From Pseudoalteromonas sp. XMcav2-N (GTDB lineage: Bacteria; Pseudomonadota; Gammaproteobacteria; Enterobacterales; Alteromonadaceae), in NCBI RefSeq assembly GCF_024124545.1, contig NZ_JAMXSF010000021.1:1-64000 (forward strand): a DNA stretch of 64,000 bases, read 5' to 3'. The notes under the pieces are model-generated. The model was not told where the DNA came from. It did no database searches and worked only from the letters and a program-made list of their open reading frames with translations. Positions within the stretch are counted from its first letter, which is position 1, and each line of letters begins with the position of its first letter. Below, one piece after another: positions 16,011 through 24,742 of the stretch. Both the position numbers and the translations under genes were made by a program.

Positions 16011-17954
16011 TTAAATTTCTTTTGGTTTTTCTATGTAGTAACCCTGAACGCCGTCCAGGCATAAGGTTTCAACGATGTGTTTTTCTTCCTGGCTTTCGAC
16101 TCCTTCGGCAAACACACTGACCCCGATGCGGTGAGCCAGGTCGACCATCAGACGCATAAAGTACTGGTTGTTTTTGTCCTCTTCCAGTCCTCGGGTATAG
16201 CTGGCATCCATCTTAATAAAGTCGGGTTTCAGGTCGCGGAAGAACTTAAAGGATGTGAGTCCAACACCGAACCGCTCAACAGTTATCCGAGCACCAACCC
16301 GGTGTACCATATCGATAAAGCGCTTGCTGGCTTTGATATTCTGTTGCAAGCCGAATTCGCTGACTTCAAAGATAAGCTTAGATGCCAGATTGGCTTCTTT
16401 CAGCAGTCGACGCTCAAGCCAAATAACAAACTGGTCGCTGTGCGCACTGGACGCGGTTACATTTATCCCGAAGAACTTCTCATTGAAATTGCGCGACTTG
16501 ATCATCTCGATTGAGGTGTCGATGATAAGTTGATCTATTTCTACTGCCATCTCCAGCTTTTCGGCCATTGCGAGGAAAGAGGCCGTGGGTAGCATTTGCC
16601 CGTCTTCGGTTTTAAAGCGTGCTTGTATTTCGGCATAGGCTTTGACATTTTTACCAATCGGCATAATGTTTTGCATCATCAGCATAACGCGACGGCTTTC
16701 AATGACTTCACGAATAACGCGTCGCCAGTTCTGGTTTCCGAAACCCGCGCCGACATTATTTACTAAGTCGGTTTCGCGTTGCAGGTGCCAGGCGTTGGCT
16801 TGCTTGCTCTGGGCCATACTCATTGCGTTATCCACAACGGACAGCAATTCGCCTAAAGGCTTGCCTGACTCATAAGGGACAATACCTGTGTTCGCAACCG
16901 AACTTAATTCCTGGTTTTGCTGATATTGAGTGAACCTGGCTTGCAGGGTTTCACCAAAACGCTCAGCTTCTTTTGACGGAATATTTGGTAAGATAACCGC
17001 AAAATCTGAGCTATTGAGGCGAAAGACCTGACTACCTGTATAAGTACCGCTGACATGTTTGACGATGTCGGCAATCCCTTTAATATACAGATCGCCTTTC
17101 TGGTAGCCTCGAGTTTGGTTAATCATTTGCAGTTCACTGCAGCGCACCATTGCCAGTGAACCGAAGCTTTTATCGCTGGCTGACTCAATTTGGTGTTCGT
17201 AGTACTCAACAAACATATTGCGGTTTCCAAGTCCGGTCACCACATCTTTATAGGCTTCTTGTTTGATAGACTGGGCCGCTGACTTAATGTCTTCCTGCTT
17301 GCTCTTTAAAAAGTGTGCAAGTCGATTGAAAGAGGGGGCCAATTCTGCGCCAAGATCAGCCACTTTATTGGTGTTGAAATCCTGATCTATGCTTTCAGAA
17401 ACTTGATTTTGAGTAATATAGATGTCAACGGCATCGGCAACCGTCATACTGACATTGCGATTTAGCTTGCGATAAATTGTCTTCATATAGAAGATGGGTA
17501 TAAAGGCCATCAGTGCGGAGATGATGATCATGAAAACGAGCGCCTGTTGTAACAGTTCAGCCTGACTCTGCACATTGATCAAAAATTCAATTTTGATGTC
17601 TTTACTTTTATTAACCGCAAACTGAGGTCTGATAGAGTTTAGTGTGTCGGCAATGATGCCCGCCAATACGGGCATTTCGCTTTGGGTATTGATGTTCAGT
17701 ACAGTTTGCCCGGCAAAATCGCGCACAATAAAGGAAGAAAAGACATTACCACTGCCAAGAGACAATCGAATATGCTCGGGCGTGACATCTGCCATGGTTT
17801 TTTCCTGAATATAGTTGCTTACCATGCTCTGTGCATTTTGCTGGGCTCTGCTGACGGCGTTGTCAAAGCTACTTGCAATCAAGAAGCTACCAAGCGCAGA
17901 AAAAACAATCCAGGAAACGAGCTGGAGAAATATGAGTTTTTTAAAACCTGCCAT
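16011..17954 (-). CDS. Degenerate GGDEF-EAL membrane receptor, LapD-like
   Basis: A 647-aa protein with two membrane helices (about residues 7-27 and 138-158) enclosing a roughly 110-aa periplasmic domain, then a HAMP-like segment, GGDEF and EAL domains. This is the architecture and size of Pseudomonas LapD (648 aa). The GGDEF signature is replaced by LNSSDF, so cyclase activity is unlikely. In the EAL domain the motif reads EIQ, and the catalytic DDFG is replaced by ERFG, so phosphodiesterase activity is unlikely; IKMD and AEGVE remain. It probably binds c-di-GMP and signals across the membrane. No lapG or adhesin gene is adjacent. CsrD/MshH, also degenerate and about 646 aa, is the alternative. 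Confidence 0.8.
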   Translation of the reverse strand: MAGFKKLIFLQLVSWIVFSALGSFLIASSFDNAVSRAQQNAQSMVSNYIQEKTMADVTPEHIRLSLGSGNVFSSFIVRDFAGQTVLNINTQSEMPVLAGIIADTLNSIRPQFAVNKSKDIKIEFLINVQSQAELLQQALVFMIIISALMAFIPIFYMKTIYRKLNRNVSMTVADAVDIYITQNQVSESIDQDFNTNKVADLGAELAPSFNRLAHFLKSKQEDIKSAAQSIKQEAYKDVVTGLGNRNMFVEYYEHQIESASDKSFGSLAMVRCSELQMINQTRGYQKGDLYIKGIADIVKHVSGTYTGSQVFRLNSSDFAVILPNIPSKEAERFGETLQARFTQYQQNQELSSVANTGIVPYESGKPLGELLSVVDNAMSMAQSKQANAWHLQRETDLVNNVGAGFGNQNWRRVIREVIESRRVMLMMQNIMPIGKNVKAYAEIQARFKTEDGQMLPTASFLAMAEKLEMAVEIDQLIIDTSIEMIKSRNFNEKFFGINVTASSAHSDQFVIWLERRLLKEANLASKLIFEVSEFGLQQNIKASKRFIDMVHRVGARITVERFGVGLTSFKFFRDLKPDFIKMDASYTRGLEEDKNNQYFMRLMVDLAHRIGVSVFAEGVESQEEKHIVETLCLDGVQGYYIEKPKEI

Positions 17955-18149
17955 TGTTATTCATCTACCTGAAACTGGGATTAAATTCCGTTCGTTGACT
18001 GACTTGTATTAGCAGCCTTTTTGAGGAGTGAAATAGCCGCCTAGAATGCCTGTAGGGTAGAGCATTCATCAGAAAAAGTCTAATATAATCGAACAATTGC
18101 CAATGCGAAGTGAACTAAAAGTGGATATAAATAAGGGAATATTATGAGA

Positions 18150-18226
18150 TGGCTCCCCCTCCCCGACTCGAACGGGGGACCTGCGGATTAACAGTCCGTC
18201 GCTCTAACCAACTGAGCTAAGGGGGA
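18150..18226 (-). tRNA. tRNA-Asn (GTT), copy 4 in transcription order
   Basis: A 77-nt tRNA read on the minus strand: acceptor TCCCCCT pairs with AGGGGGA, anticodon loop CTGTTAA (GTT), GCCA 3' end encoded. Distal member of a four-gene array. Confidence 0.98.
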
Positions 18227-18247
18227 ACAAAATGAAGTTACTCAAAG

Positions 18248-18324
18248 TGGCTCCCCCTCCCCGACTCGAACGGGGGACCTGCGGATTAACAGTCCGTCGC
18301 TCTAACCAACTGAGCTAAGGGGGA
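18248..18324 (-). tRNA. tRNA-Asn (GTT), copy 3
   Basis: Identical 77-nt tRNA-Asn; separated from the next copy by a 21-nt unrelated spacer. Confidence 0.98.
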
Positions 18325-18358
18325 ACTTTTTGAGTTAAAAACGATGAGCCAAGTATAT

Positions 18359-18435
18359 TGGCTCCCCCTCCCCGACTCGAACGGGGGACCTGCGGATTAA
18401 CAGTCCGTCGCTCTAACCAACTGAGCTAAGGGGGA
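18359..18435 (-). tRNA. tRNA-Asn (GTT), copy 2
   Basis: Identical 77-nt tRNA-Asn; the 34-nt and 19-nt spacers on either side are AT-rich and not repeated. Confidence 0.98.
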
Positions 18436-18454
18436 ATCGTTTATATTGAAAGAT

Positions 18455-18531
18455 TGGCTCCCCCTCCCCGACTCGAACGGGGGACCTGCGGATTAACAGT
18501 CCGTCGCTCTAACCAACTGAGCTAAGGGGGA
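18455..18531 (-). tRNA. tRNA-Asn (GTT), copy 1 (promoter-proximal)
   Basis: Identical 77-nt tRNA-Asn, directly downstream of a near-consensus promoter on the minus strand (18555-18583). Confidence 0.98.
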
Positions 18532-18554
18532 AGCATGTCTCTCAACGGGGCGAA

Positions 18555-18583
18555 ATATTAATGACCGCTAGGCAAGGTGTCAA
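18555..18583 (-). promoter_or_regulatory. Promoter of the tRNA-Asn array
   Basis: On the minus strand, a perfect -35 TTGACA (18578-18583), a 17-bp spacer and -10 TAATAT (18555-18560). A GC-rich discriminator (CGCCCCG) follows, typical of stringently controlled stable-RNA promoters. Confidence 0.85.
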
Positions 18584-19651
18584 CAATAAAAATCATTGAA
18601 TTGTAAAAAAGCAGTTCGTTCGTTGAATTAATGCTCGATTTGCGCCTTTTTTGGCTGCCTTTAAGCCACCTCAGTACCTTATCTAGTGCAAGGGAGATAA
18701 TGCGACGGAAAGTGTCAAAGTGACGAAATGTATAATTTTTGATGCTTGTGTCGTTATTTTGTTCGAAGCGAACTTTTTTTGCACTTTAACAGAGATCCAA
18801 TTTGTCTGTGGTTTGAGATCCCATAAAGATCCTGGAAATGATCGAATAACAATCCAGTATAATTGGGGTTTGTTGCACAAAAATTACTCAATATATGCAG
18901 AATTATTGCATATAAATGTTCTGTAAAATTTAAAGGTTATAAGTATCATGTAGTTAGGTGGTTTTTGGGGCCATTGCCACTAATTTGCAATATTTTGATA
19001 TTGGTCTAGCAGCACTGGATCTTTCCCCGAAAAGCGACTCGATCCCGATCGAATAGGCGGATGATCAAGTATAAGGGAGCGATCTTTCATTCGGATCGCA
19101 AGCTAGGCCTTTATTTTTAAAGGCTGTGATAAGTTATCCACGGAATCTGTGGATAACATTGTTTATTAAACTTTAAAAAGTGCTACAACGCCATATATTC
19201 CGCGGCATAGCGACGATGCAAGCGTTTTAATGAAAAATAATTGGTTGTTATAAATCAATAGCTTACTAAATTTGCACCATACTGGAACGAGAAATGCACA
19301 ATATGACGGATTTATTTCGTCCTCGCCCCATTGATGTGCAAAAAGTGACCCGAATCAAGTTCTATTTTTCTAAAAAACCAACTTTTTCCTAAAAATGTTT
19401 GAGTTGGTGTGAAATACCCCAATAAAACAATTTTTAATGCGCTGCCAGATATCCGCTAACTTATGGGATTCACTCGTTTGTCGTTAAAACAGGATATCGT
19501 CGTGCGATACGCCGTTTTGGCTAAATCCAGGTGGTAGTGTCAAACGTAATACACATCAGCCGTATCATCCGCACAGGCTGGATGTTTAATTAAGTGCATC
19601 ATCGAAAGTGATCCATTAGAATACTCGCTTCCAAATGAGGTAAAGCAAACT
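18584..19651. other. Gene-free GATC-rich region with DnaA boxes (oriC/DARS-like)
   Basis: No convincing gene lies in this stretch. It contains ten GATC sites between 18794 and 19097, six of them within 80 bp (19018-19097), far above chance. There is an inverted pair of DnaA boxes (TTATCCACG at 19134-19142 and a perfect TTATCCACA on the minus strand at 19148-19156) and an IHF-consensus match (AATCAATAGCTTA, 19253-19265). An AT-rich stretch lies at 18841-18960. These are the ingredients of an origin or DnaA-regulatory locus. In E. coli the DnaA-reactivating site DARS1 lies beside uvrB, which is nearby here too. mnmG and mioC, the usual oriC neighbours, are absent. Confidence 0.55.
19133..19157. 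promoter_or_regulatory. Inverted DnaA-box pair
   Basis: GTTATCCAC and GTGGATAAC face each other with a 7-bp gap. One box is a 9/9 match to TTATCCACA and the other 8/9. Confidence 0.75.
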
Positions 19652-21031
19652 ATGTCCGCAGTTCGTCAATCAAATCCCGGTAGTGATATTCTCAATGGGT
19701 CAATCGTGGAAACGCTTAGACGCATGACCGTTCCCATGATTTTTGGCATGATCACTCTGATGAGTTTCAACTTAATCGACACTTTTTTTATCAGCTTACT
19801 CGGTACTGAGCCGCTCGCGGCGGTGAGTTTTACCTTTCCTGTTACTTTTACCGTTATTAGTCTTGCCATCGGGCTAGGTATCGGTACATCTGCGGTCATT
19901 GCAAAAGCCTTGGGTGCCAACAATATGGAAGAAGCTAAATTCGATGGCTTTGTCGCATTACTGGTATCTGCGGTGATGGTGGCTGTTTTGTCAGCGATTG
20001 GTTATGTGTTGATAGAGCCCATTTTTACCTTGCTGGGTGCCAGTGCGCAAACTATGCCTTATATCTACGACTATATTTCAATCTGGTTTGCGGGCGCCAT
20101 ATTTCTGATTATGCCAATGATTGGTAACTCTATACTCAGAGCCAGTGGTGATACGAAAACGCCCAGTCTAATTATGGGGTTGGGCGGGCTTATCAATGCC
20201 ATTTTGGATCCCTTGCTAATTTTTGGCTATGGTCCATTTCCGGAACTTGGTGTAAAAGGGGCGGCGATCGCCAGTGTGATTGCCTGGAGCGTAGGCGTAG
20301 TGTTTATTTTGTATTTACTGGCAGTTAAGAAGCGCTTACTACAAATTAGTAGTCCGCAACAAAGCATCACTCAGGCTACCAGTAAAATATTGAAGATTGG
20401 ATTGCCTGCTGCAGGGGCTAACATGCTCACGCCAATAGCGATGGCAGTCATGACGGCCATCATTGCTACCTATGGTGCGGAAGCTGTGGCTGCTTTTGGT
20501 GTAGGCAGTCGTATTGAATCCATTGCCAGTTTGGTGGTGCTAGCCTTATCTATGACTTTACCTCCTTTTGTCAGTCAAAATTTCGGAGCTCAGAAATATC
20601 AGCGAGTTGAAGATGCATATCGGACCACCCTGAAGTTTGTTATGGCCTGGCAATTCGGCATCTATATATTGCTCATAGCGGCTTCTCATTGGATCAGTCA
20701 GGCCTTTGGTGATGAGCCTCAAGTCGTCGAAATTATTAAGCTGTTTATTTACACCTTACCCTTAAGTTACGGTTTGCAAGGGGTAATCATCCTGACCAAT
20801 TCATCGTTCAATGCGTTGCATAAGCCAATGCGCGCATTAGTATTAAGTGTTGTTAGGTTGTTTGTTTTCTATATACCCTGTGCCTATCTGGGTTCTCATT
20901 TTGCGGGTATTCAAGGACTATTTATCGGTGCTGCATTTGGTAATCTGTTCACCGCCATATTGGCGTATAAATGGTTCACCAGTACGTTAGCCGCAATGCA
21001 ACAGTGCACACGACAGGAGAAAGTGGTATGA
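19652..21031 (+). CDS. MATE-family multidrug/Na+ antiporter
   Basis: A 459-aa inner-membrane transporter with 12 hydrophobic helices in two homologous halves, typical of MATE/NorM-type efflux pumps that export cationic drugs in exchange for Na+ or H+. Recognisable segments are DTFFISLLGTEPLAAVSFTFPVT near residue 45, GNSILRASGDTKTPSLIMG near 160 and AFGVGSRIESIASLVVLALS in the second half. The ATG at 19652 follows GAGGTAAAG. The TGA overlaps the uvrB start (ATGA), so the two are co-translated, which is an unusual partner for uvrB. Confidence 0.9.
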   Translation: MSAVRQSNPGSDILNGSIVETLRRMTVPMIFGMITLMSFNLIDTFFISLLGTEPLAAVSFTFPVTFTVISLAIGLGIGTSAVIAKALGANNMEEAKFDGFVALLVSAVMVAVLSAIGYVLIEPIFTLLGASAQTMPYIYDYISIWFAGAIFLIMPMIGNSILRASGDTKTPSLIMGLGGLINAILDPLLIFGYGPFPELGVKGAAIASVIAWSVGVVFILYLLAVKKRLLQISSPQQSITQATSKILKIGLPAAGANMLTPIAMAVMTAIIATYGAEAVAAFGVGSRIESIASLVVLALSMTLPPFVSQNFGAQKYQRVEDAYRTTLKFVMAWQFGIYILLIAASHWISQAFGDEPQVVEIIKLFIYTLPLSYGLQGVIILTNSSFNALHKPMRALVLSVVRLFVFYIPCAYLGSHFAGIQGLFIGAAFGNLFTAILAYKWFTSTLAAMQQCTRQEKVV

Positions 21032-23040
21032 GTGATGTATTTGACTTGGTTTCTGACTTTTCACCCAGTGGTGATCAGCCTACGGCAATAGCTCAACTTT
21101 GTGATGGGTTAGAAGCCGGCCTGGCCCATCAGACTCTGCTGGGGGCAACCGGGACCGGTAAAACGTTTACTATGGCCAACATTATCCACACCCTGAATCG
21201 GCCTACTATCATCATGGCGCACAATAAAACACTGGCGGCGCAGCTGTATGGTGAGATGAAAGAGTTTTTCCCAAATAACGCGGTTGAATATTTCGTCTCT
21301 TACTATGATTATTATCAGCCCGAAGCTTATGTGGTTGCCAGTGATACTTTTATAGAGAAAGATGCGTCAATCAATGAGCACATCGAACAGATGCGCTTGT
21401 CTGCGACAAAAGCACTCCTGGAGCGTCGGGATACGATTATCGTTGCATCTGTCTCTGCCATTTATGGTTTGGGTGATCCAGATTCATATATGAAGATGAT
21501 GCTGTTGCTGAAAGTGGGCGAAACCATGGAGCAGCGAGCAATGCTCAGGCGTTTGGCTGAACTTCAGTATACCCGTAACGATATGGATTTTAGTCGTGGC
21601 ACGTATCGGGTCAGAGGTGAAGTGATAGATATCTTCCCGGCAGAATCCGATACCTATGCTATCAGAGTGGAAATGTTTGATGAAGAGATCGAACGCATCA
21701 GTATGTTTGATCCATTGACCGGTGCAGTAGAAAAGCATCTGGTGCGGGCCACTATTTATCCTAAAACTCACTATGTTACACCGCGTGAGAAAATCCTTGA
21801 TGCGATTGAAAAAATCAAACTTGAACTCAAAGAGCGTCGTAATAAGTTATTGACCGACAATCGTTTGGTCGAAGAGCAAAGGGTCGCGCAGCGCACACAG
21901 TATGATATCGAAATGATGACCGAGTTGGGTTATTGTTCGGGTATCGAAAATTACAGTCGTTACTTATCTGGCCGTGCACCTGGCGAGCCACCACCGACTC
22001 TGCTGGATTATTTGCCAGATGATGCGCTGATGATCATCGATGAATCTCATGTCACCGTTTCACAAATTGGTGCAATGTATAAGGGAGATCGCAGCCGCAA
22101 AGAGAACTTGGTCGAATACGGCTTCAGGCTGCCTTCTGCTATGGATAATCGTCCATTGAAGTTTGAAGAGTTTGAAGCGATTGCGCCGCAGACGATTTAT
22201 GTCTCCGCTACGCCGGGGGATTATGAGCTCAATAGATCCAGTGGTGAAGTGGCCGAGCAGGTGATCCGCCCGACAGGACTACTGGACCCCGAACTGGAAG
22301 TGCGCCCGGTTGCAACTCAGGTCGATGATCTCTTATCTGAAATTTATCGACGAGTTGAGCTTAAGGAGCGTGTTTTGGTCACGACTCTGACCAAGCGCAT
22401 GTCTGAAGATCTTACAGACTACCTGAATGACCATGATGTCCGCGTACGTTATTTACACTCTGATATTGATACTGTAGAACGAATGGAAATTATCCGGGAT
22501 CTGCGTAAAGGTGTATTTGACGTCTTGGTTGGCATCAACTTGCTACGTGAAGGCCTGGATATGCCAGAGGTTTCACTGGTTGCGATTCTGGATGCGGATA
22601 AAGAAGGCTTCTTACGTTCAACACGGTCACTCATCCAGACAATTGGTCGGGCTGCGCGACACATCAATGGTAAAGCTATCTTGTATGGGGATTCGATCAC
22701 CAAATCTATGCGTCAGGCAATCGACGAAACAGAACGGCGTCGTACCATTCAACATGCTTATAATGAAAAACATGGCTTAAAACCGCAAGCACTGGTGAAG
22801 AAAATAACGGATGTGATGGATCTGGGTGAAGAAGTGTCGGCAGAGCAATCTAAGATGATGCCGAAAGTGTCGAAAAAGGCCGTACCTTCCAAGCAAACGC
22901 ATAGTGTGGCTGAATTGACTGAACAGATAAAGCAGCTAGAGTCTCAGATGATGCAATACGCACGTGAGTTGGAGTTCGAGAAGGCAGCTGCGATACGAGA
23001 CGAAGTACATCTGTTGCAGCAGCAGTTACTGAAAAGCTGA
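21028..23040 (+). CDS. uvrB: Excinuclease ABC subunit B
   Basis: A 670-aa nucleotide-excision repair helicase-like protein that loads on damage with UvrA and recruits UvrC. It has Walker A GATGTGKTFT (about residues 38-47), the strand-separating beta-hairpin YYDYYQPEAYV (about 92-102), DESHV in motif II, the C-terminal helicase motifs (TIGRAARH) and a C-terminal UVR domain (LEFEKAAAIRDEV) that binds UvrC. The start ATG at 21028 has AGGAGAAAG upstream and overlaps the MATE stop codon. No LexA box was seen upstream of the pair. Confidence 0.98.
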   Translation: MSDVFDLVSDFSPSGDQPTAIAQLCDGLEAGLAHQTLLGATGTGKTFTMANIIHTLNRPTIIMAHNKTLAAQLYGEMKEFFPNNAVEYFVSYYDYYQPEAYVVASDTFIEKDASINEHIEQMRLSATKALLERRDTIIVASVSAIYGLGDPDSYMKMMLLLKVGETMEQRAMLRRLAELQYTRNDMDFSRGTYRVRGEVIDIFPAESDTYAIRVEMFDEEIERISMFDPLTGAVEKHLVRATIYPKTHYVTPREKILDAIEKIKLELKERRNKLLTDNRLVEEQRVAQRTQYDIEMMTELGYCSGIENYSRYLSGRAPGEPPPTLLDYLPDDALMIIDESHVTVSQIGAMYKGDRSRKENLVEYGFRLPSAMDNRPLKFEEFEAIAPQTIYVSATPGDYELNRSSGEVAEQVIRPTGLLDPELEVRPVATQVDDLLSEIYRRVELKERVLVTTLTKRMSEDLTDYLNDHDVRVRYLHSDIDTVERMEIIRDLRKGVFDVLVGINLLREGLDMPEVSLVAILDADKEGFLRSTRSLIQTIGRAARHINGKAILYGDSITKSMRQAIDETERRRTIQHAYNEKHGLKPQALVKKITDVMDLGEEVSAEQSKMMPKVSKKAVPSKQTHSVAELTEQIKQLESQMMQYARELEFEKAAAIRDEVHLLQQQLLKS

Positions 23041-23046
23041 TACAAT

Positions 23047-23072
23047 AAAGCGCAGCCACTGGCTGCGCTTTT
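23047..23072 (+). terminator. Intrinsic terminator of MATE-uvrB
   Basis: AAAGCGCAGCC stem, ACT loop, GGCTGCGCTTTT: an 8-11 bp GC-rich stem with A-run and T-run on either side, so it can also serve the convergent gene at 23084. Confidence 0.9.
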
Positions 23073-23083
23073 AACTAATTCAT

Positions 23084-23680
23084 TTAGAAACGGTAACTGA
23101 CACCAAAGCCTAAGTTGGTTGTGTCCAGGTCACCCATGTCCAGGTATTGAATACTGGCATTAACCGACATCCCATTGTCCCAGTCGTATTGCCAGCCAGC
23201 TTCTGTCATGAAGCTAATGCCATCTTCTTCAACCATGGTTTTGCCTTTGTAGCCAATTTCGTAATCGTAATAATGCGCGCCGAGCTTGGCGAACAGGTAA
23301 CTATTATCGGTAATCTGGTACTGACCTTTAACAGCCAATACAAAGTTGTCATAGTCTAGCTCATTTGCACCAAGGCCAAACAGTGCTTTGTCATTGCGTG
23401 TACAAGTAAACTTGTCGTCACTATCGTCCTTACATTCCCATTCATCCGCTTCCATACCTGTGTTGTAAGCGGCTTCCAGCGCCCAGGTGGAGTCGTATTG
23501 ATAGTTGTAGTAAAAGTATACGTGTGTAACACCATCACCATCCTGATTTGAGCTATTGTAAGAGGCACTGCCGCCGAATAGTTGTGCGCCTACGCGGTGT
23601 TGTTCATCATTTTGTGCAGCCTGCGATGCAAAAGAGGCTGAAACTGCCAGAACCAGTGAGAGGAGAGATAAAGATTTCAT
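23084..23680 (-). CDS. Outer-membrane beta-barrel protein
   Basis: A 198-aa protein with a signal peptide (LSLLSLVLAVSASFASQAAQ) and alternating amphipathic strands ending in the outer-membrane signature ...GVSYRF. The size and pattern fit an eight-stranded OmpA-like/OprF-like barrel. Cysteines in DEWECKDD and FTCTRND could form a loop disulfide. I prefer the ATG at 23680 (MKSLSLL) because the GGA 9 bp upstream is a usable ribosome-binding site, while the ATG at 23689 directly abuts it. Role in permeability or adhesion is not deducible. Confidence 0.82.
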   Translation of the reverse strand: MKSLSLLSLVLAVSASFASQAAQNDEQHRVGAQLFGGSASYNSSNQDGDGVTHVYFYYNYQYDSTWALEAAYNTGMEADEWECKDDSDDKFTCTRNDKALFGLGANELDYDNFVLAVKGQYQITDNSYLFAKLGAHYYDYEIGYKGKTMVEEDGISFMTEAGWQYDWDNGMSVNASIQYLDMGDLDTTNLGFGVSYRF

Positions 23681-23801
23681 TGCTGTCATTCCGTTTGATT
23701 AACTTGCTGACAAGTTTATTCAGACTCCTTGTGAGAGTCTGTTTGTGGGGTGTCATAAAATGTAAGTGCTTGTAGGAAGGCTGTGAGTAACTATGTCTCA
23801 G

Positions 23802-24632
23802 CTAGTCAGCGCAATGAAAAGCACGGCTTATGCTCTGCAGGTCTGTCGCCTTGACAGGGTTGGATGAGGTATTACTTCTGACCAGGACAACATCTATCGA
23901 AGGTAAGGGAGGTAAACCCTGGTCACTCAGGATAGAAAGGCCCTCTGCGCTACTTTGGGCAAGTGCGCCGAGCGCCAACTCTGCTTTAACAAGCGCGCGC
24001 AATGCTGAAGCGTTCTGACAATTAGCAATGACTTTAAATGGTCGCTCCTGCTTCATTAAACCCTCGATGGCGGCCTGATGAAAACGACAGTCTCGTTGAA
24101 ATACAGCGAGCGAAATGGGGGCTTTTGGATGCAAAGTACCAACCCATACCCCTTGATCATGGTATAGAAAGAACCCTTCCTCGGAGTCTGGGCTTCGCGT
24201 GATCACGCCCAAATCAAGTTCACCCTGATCCAGCGCATCTTTTATTCGGGTGCTGGACATGCAGTGAATATCAAGCTCGAGGTTCTGCCATAGTTGATGT
24301 AGCTGAGTGGTGAGTGAAGGCAAAATAGTGTCAGCATAATCGTCTGGGCAACCCAGCCTGAGAAGCGTTGGGCGCTCGCTTTGACGCATATGTGCCAGAG
24401 TATCATCGTGCAATCTAACCAGTTGTTTTGCGTAACGCATTAAGGTATGCCCATCCTGAGTAAGGTGCAACTTTCGACCTGATTTTTCAAACAGGGGCTT
24501 ACCTACATCTTCCTGGAGCTTTTTCATCTGCATGCTAATGGCTGATTGAGTACGATGTAGCTGGTTAGCTGCGCGAGTAAAGCTGTCGTTTTCGACGCAG
24601 GCGATAAAGCTACGCAATGATTCTATATCCAT
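23802..24632 (-). CDS. LysR-family transcriptional regulator
   Basis: A 276-aa LysR-type regulator with the N-terminal winged helix-turn-helix (SFTRAANQLHRTQSAISMQMKKLQEDVG, residues 17-44) and a periplasmic-binding-like effector domain. It is transcribed away from the glutathione S-transferase gene, whose start is 110 bp away, and LysR regulators commonly control such divergent neighbours (inference). It is slightly shorter than usual (about 300 aa), and its C-terminus ends soon after the effector domain. The effector is unknown. Confidence 0.88.
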   Translation of the reverse strand: MDIESLRSFIACVENDSFTRAANQLHRTQSAISMQMKKLQEDVGKPLFEKSGRKLHLTQDGHTLMRYAKQLVRLHDDTLAHMRQSERPTLLRLGCPDDYADTILPSLTTQLHQLWQNLELDIHCMSSTRIKDALDQGELDLGVITRSPDSEEGFFLYHDQGVWVGTLHPKAPISLAVFQRDCRFHQAAIEGLMKQERPFKVIANCQNASALRALVKAELALGALAQSSAEGLSILSDQGLPPLPSIDVVLVRSNTSSNPVKATDLQSISRAFHCAD

Positions 24633-24742
24633 GCCTATAAGAGTTATTGATGTTTGATATTAGAATTATCCGTTGGTTTAGCTTGATAAAGCAACTTAAA
24701 GTAGGAGCCATAACAATCATCGCTATTGAAATAAGGACGACT

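Noticed and set aside
18720..18926. 68-codon plus-strand frame in the region right of the tRNA-Asn array
   Set aside because: No ribosome-binding site, no homology pattern, and it overlaps the GATC-rich region; the coding signal is weak.
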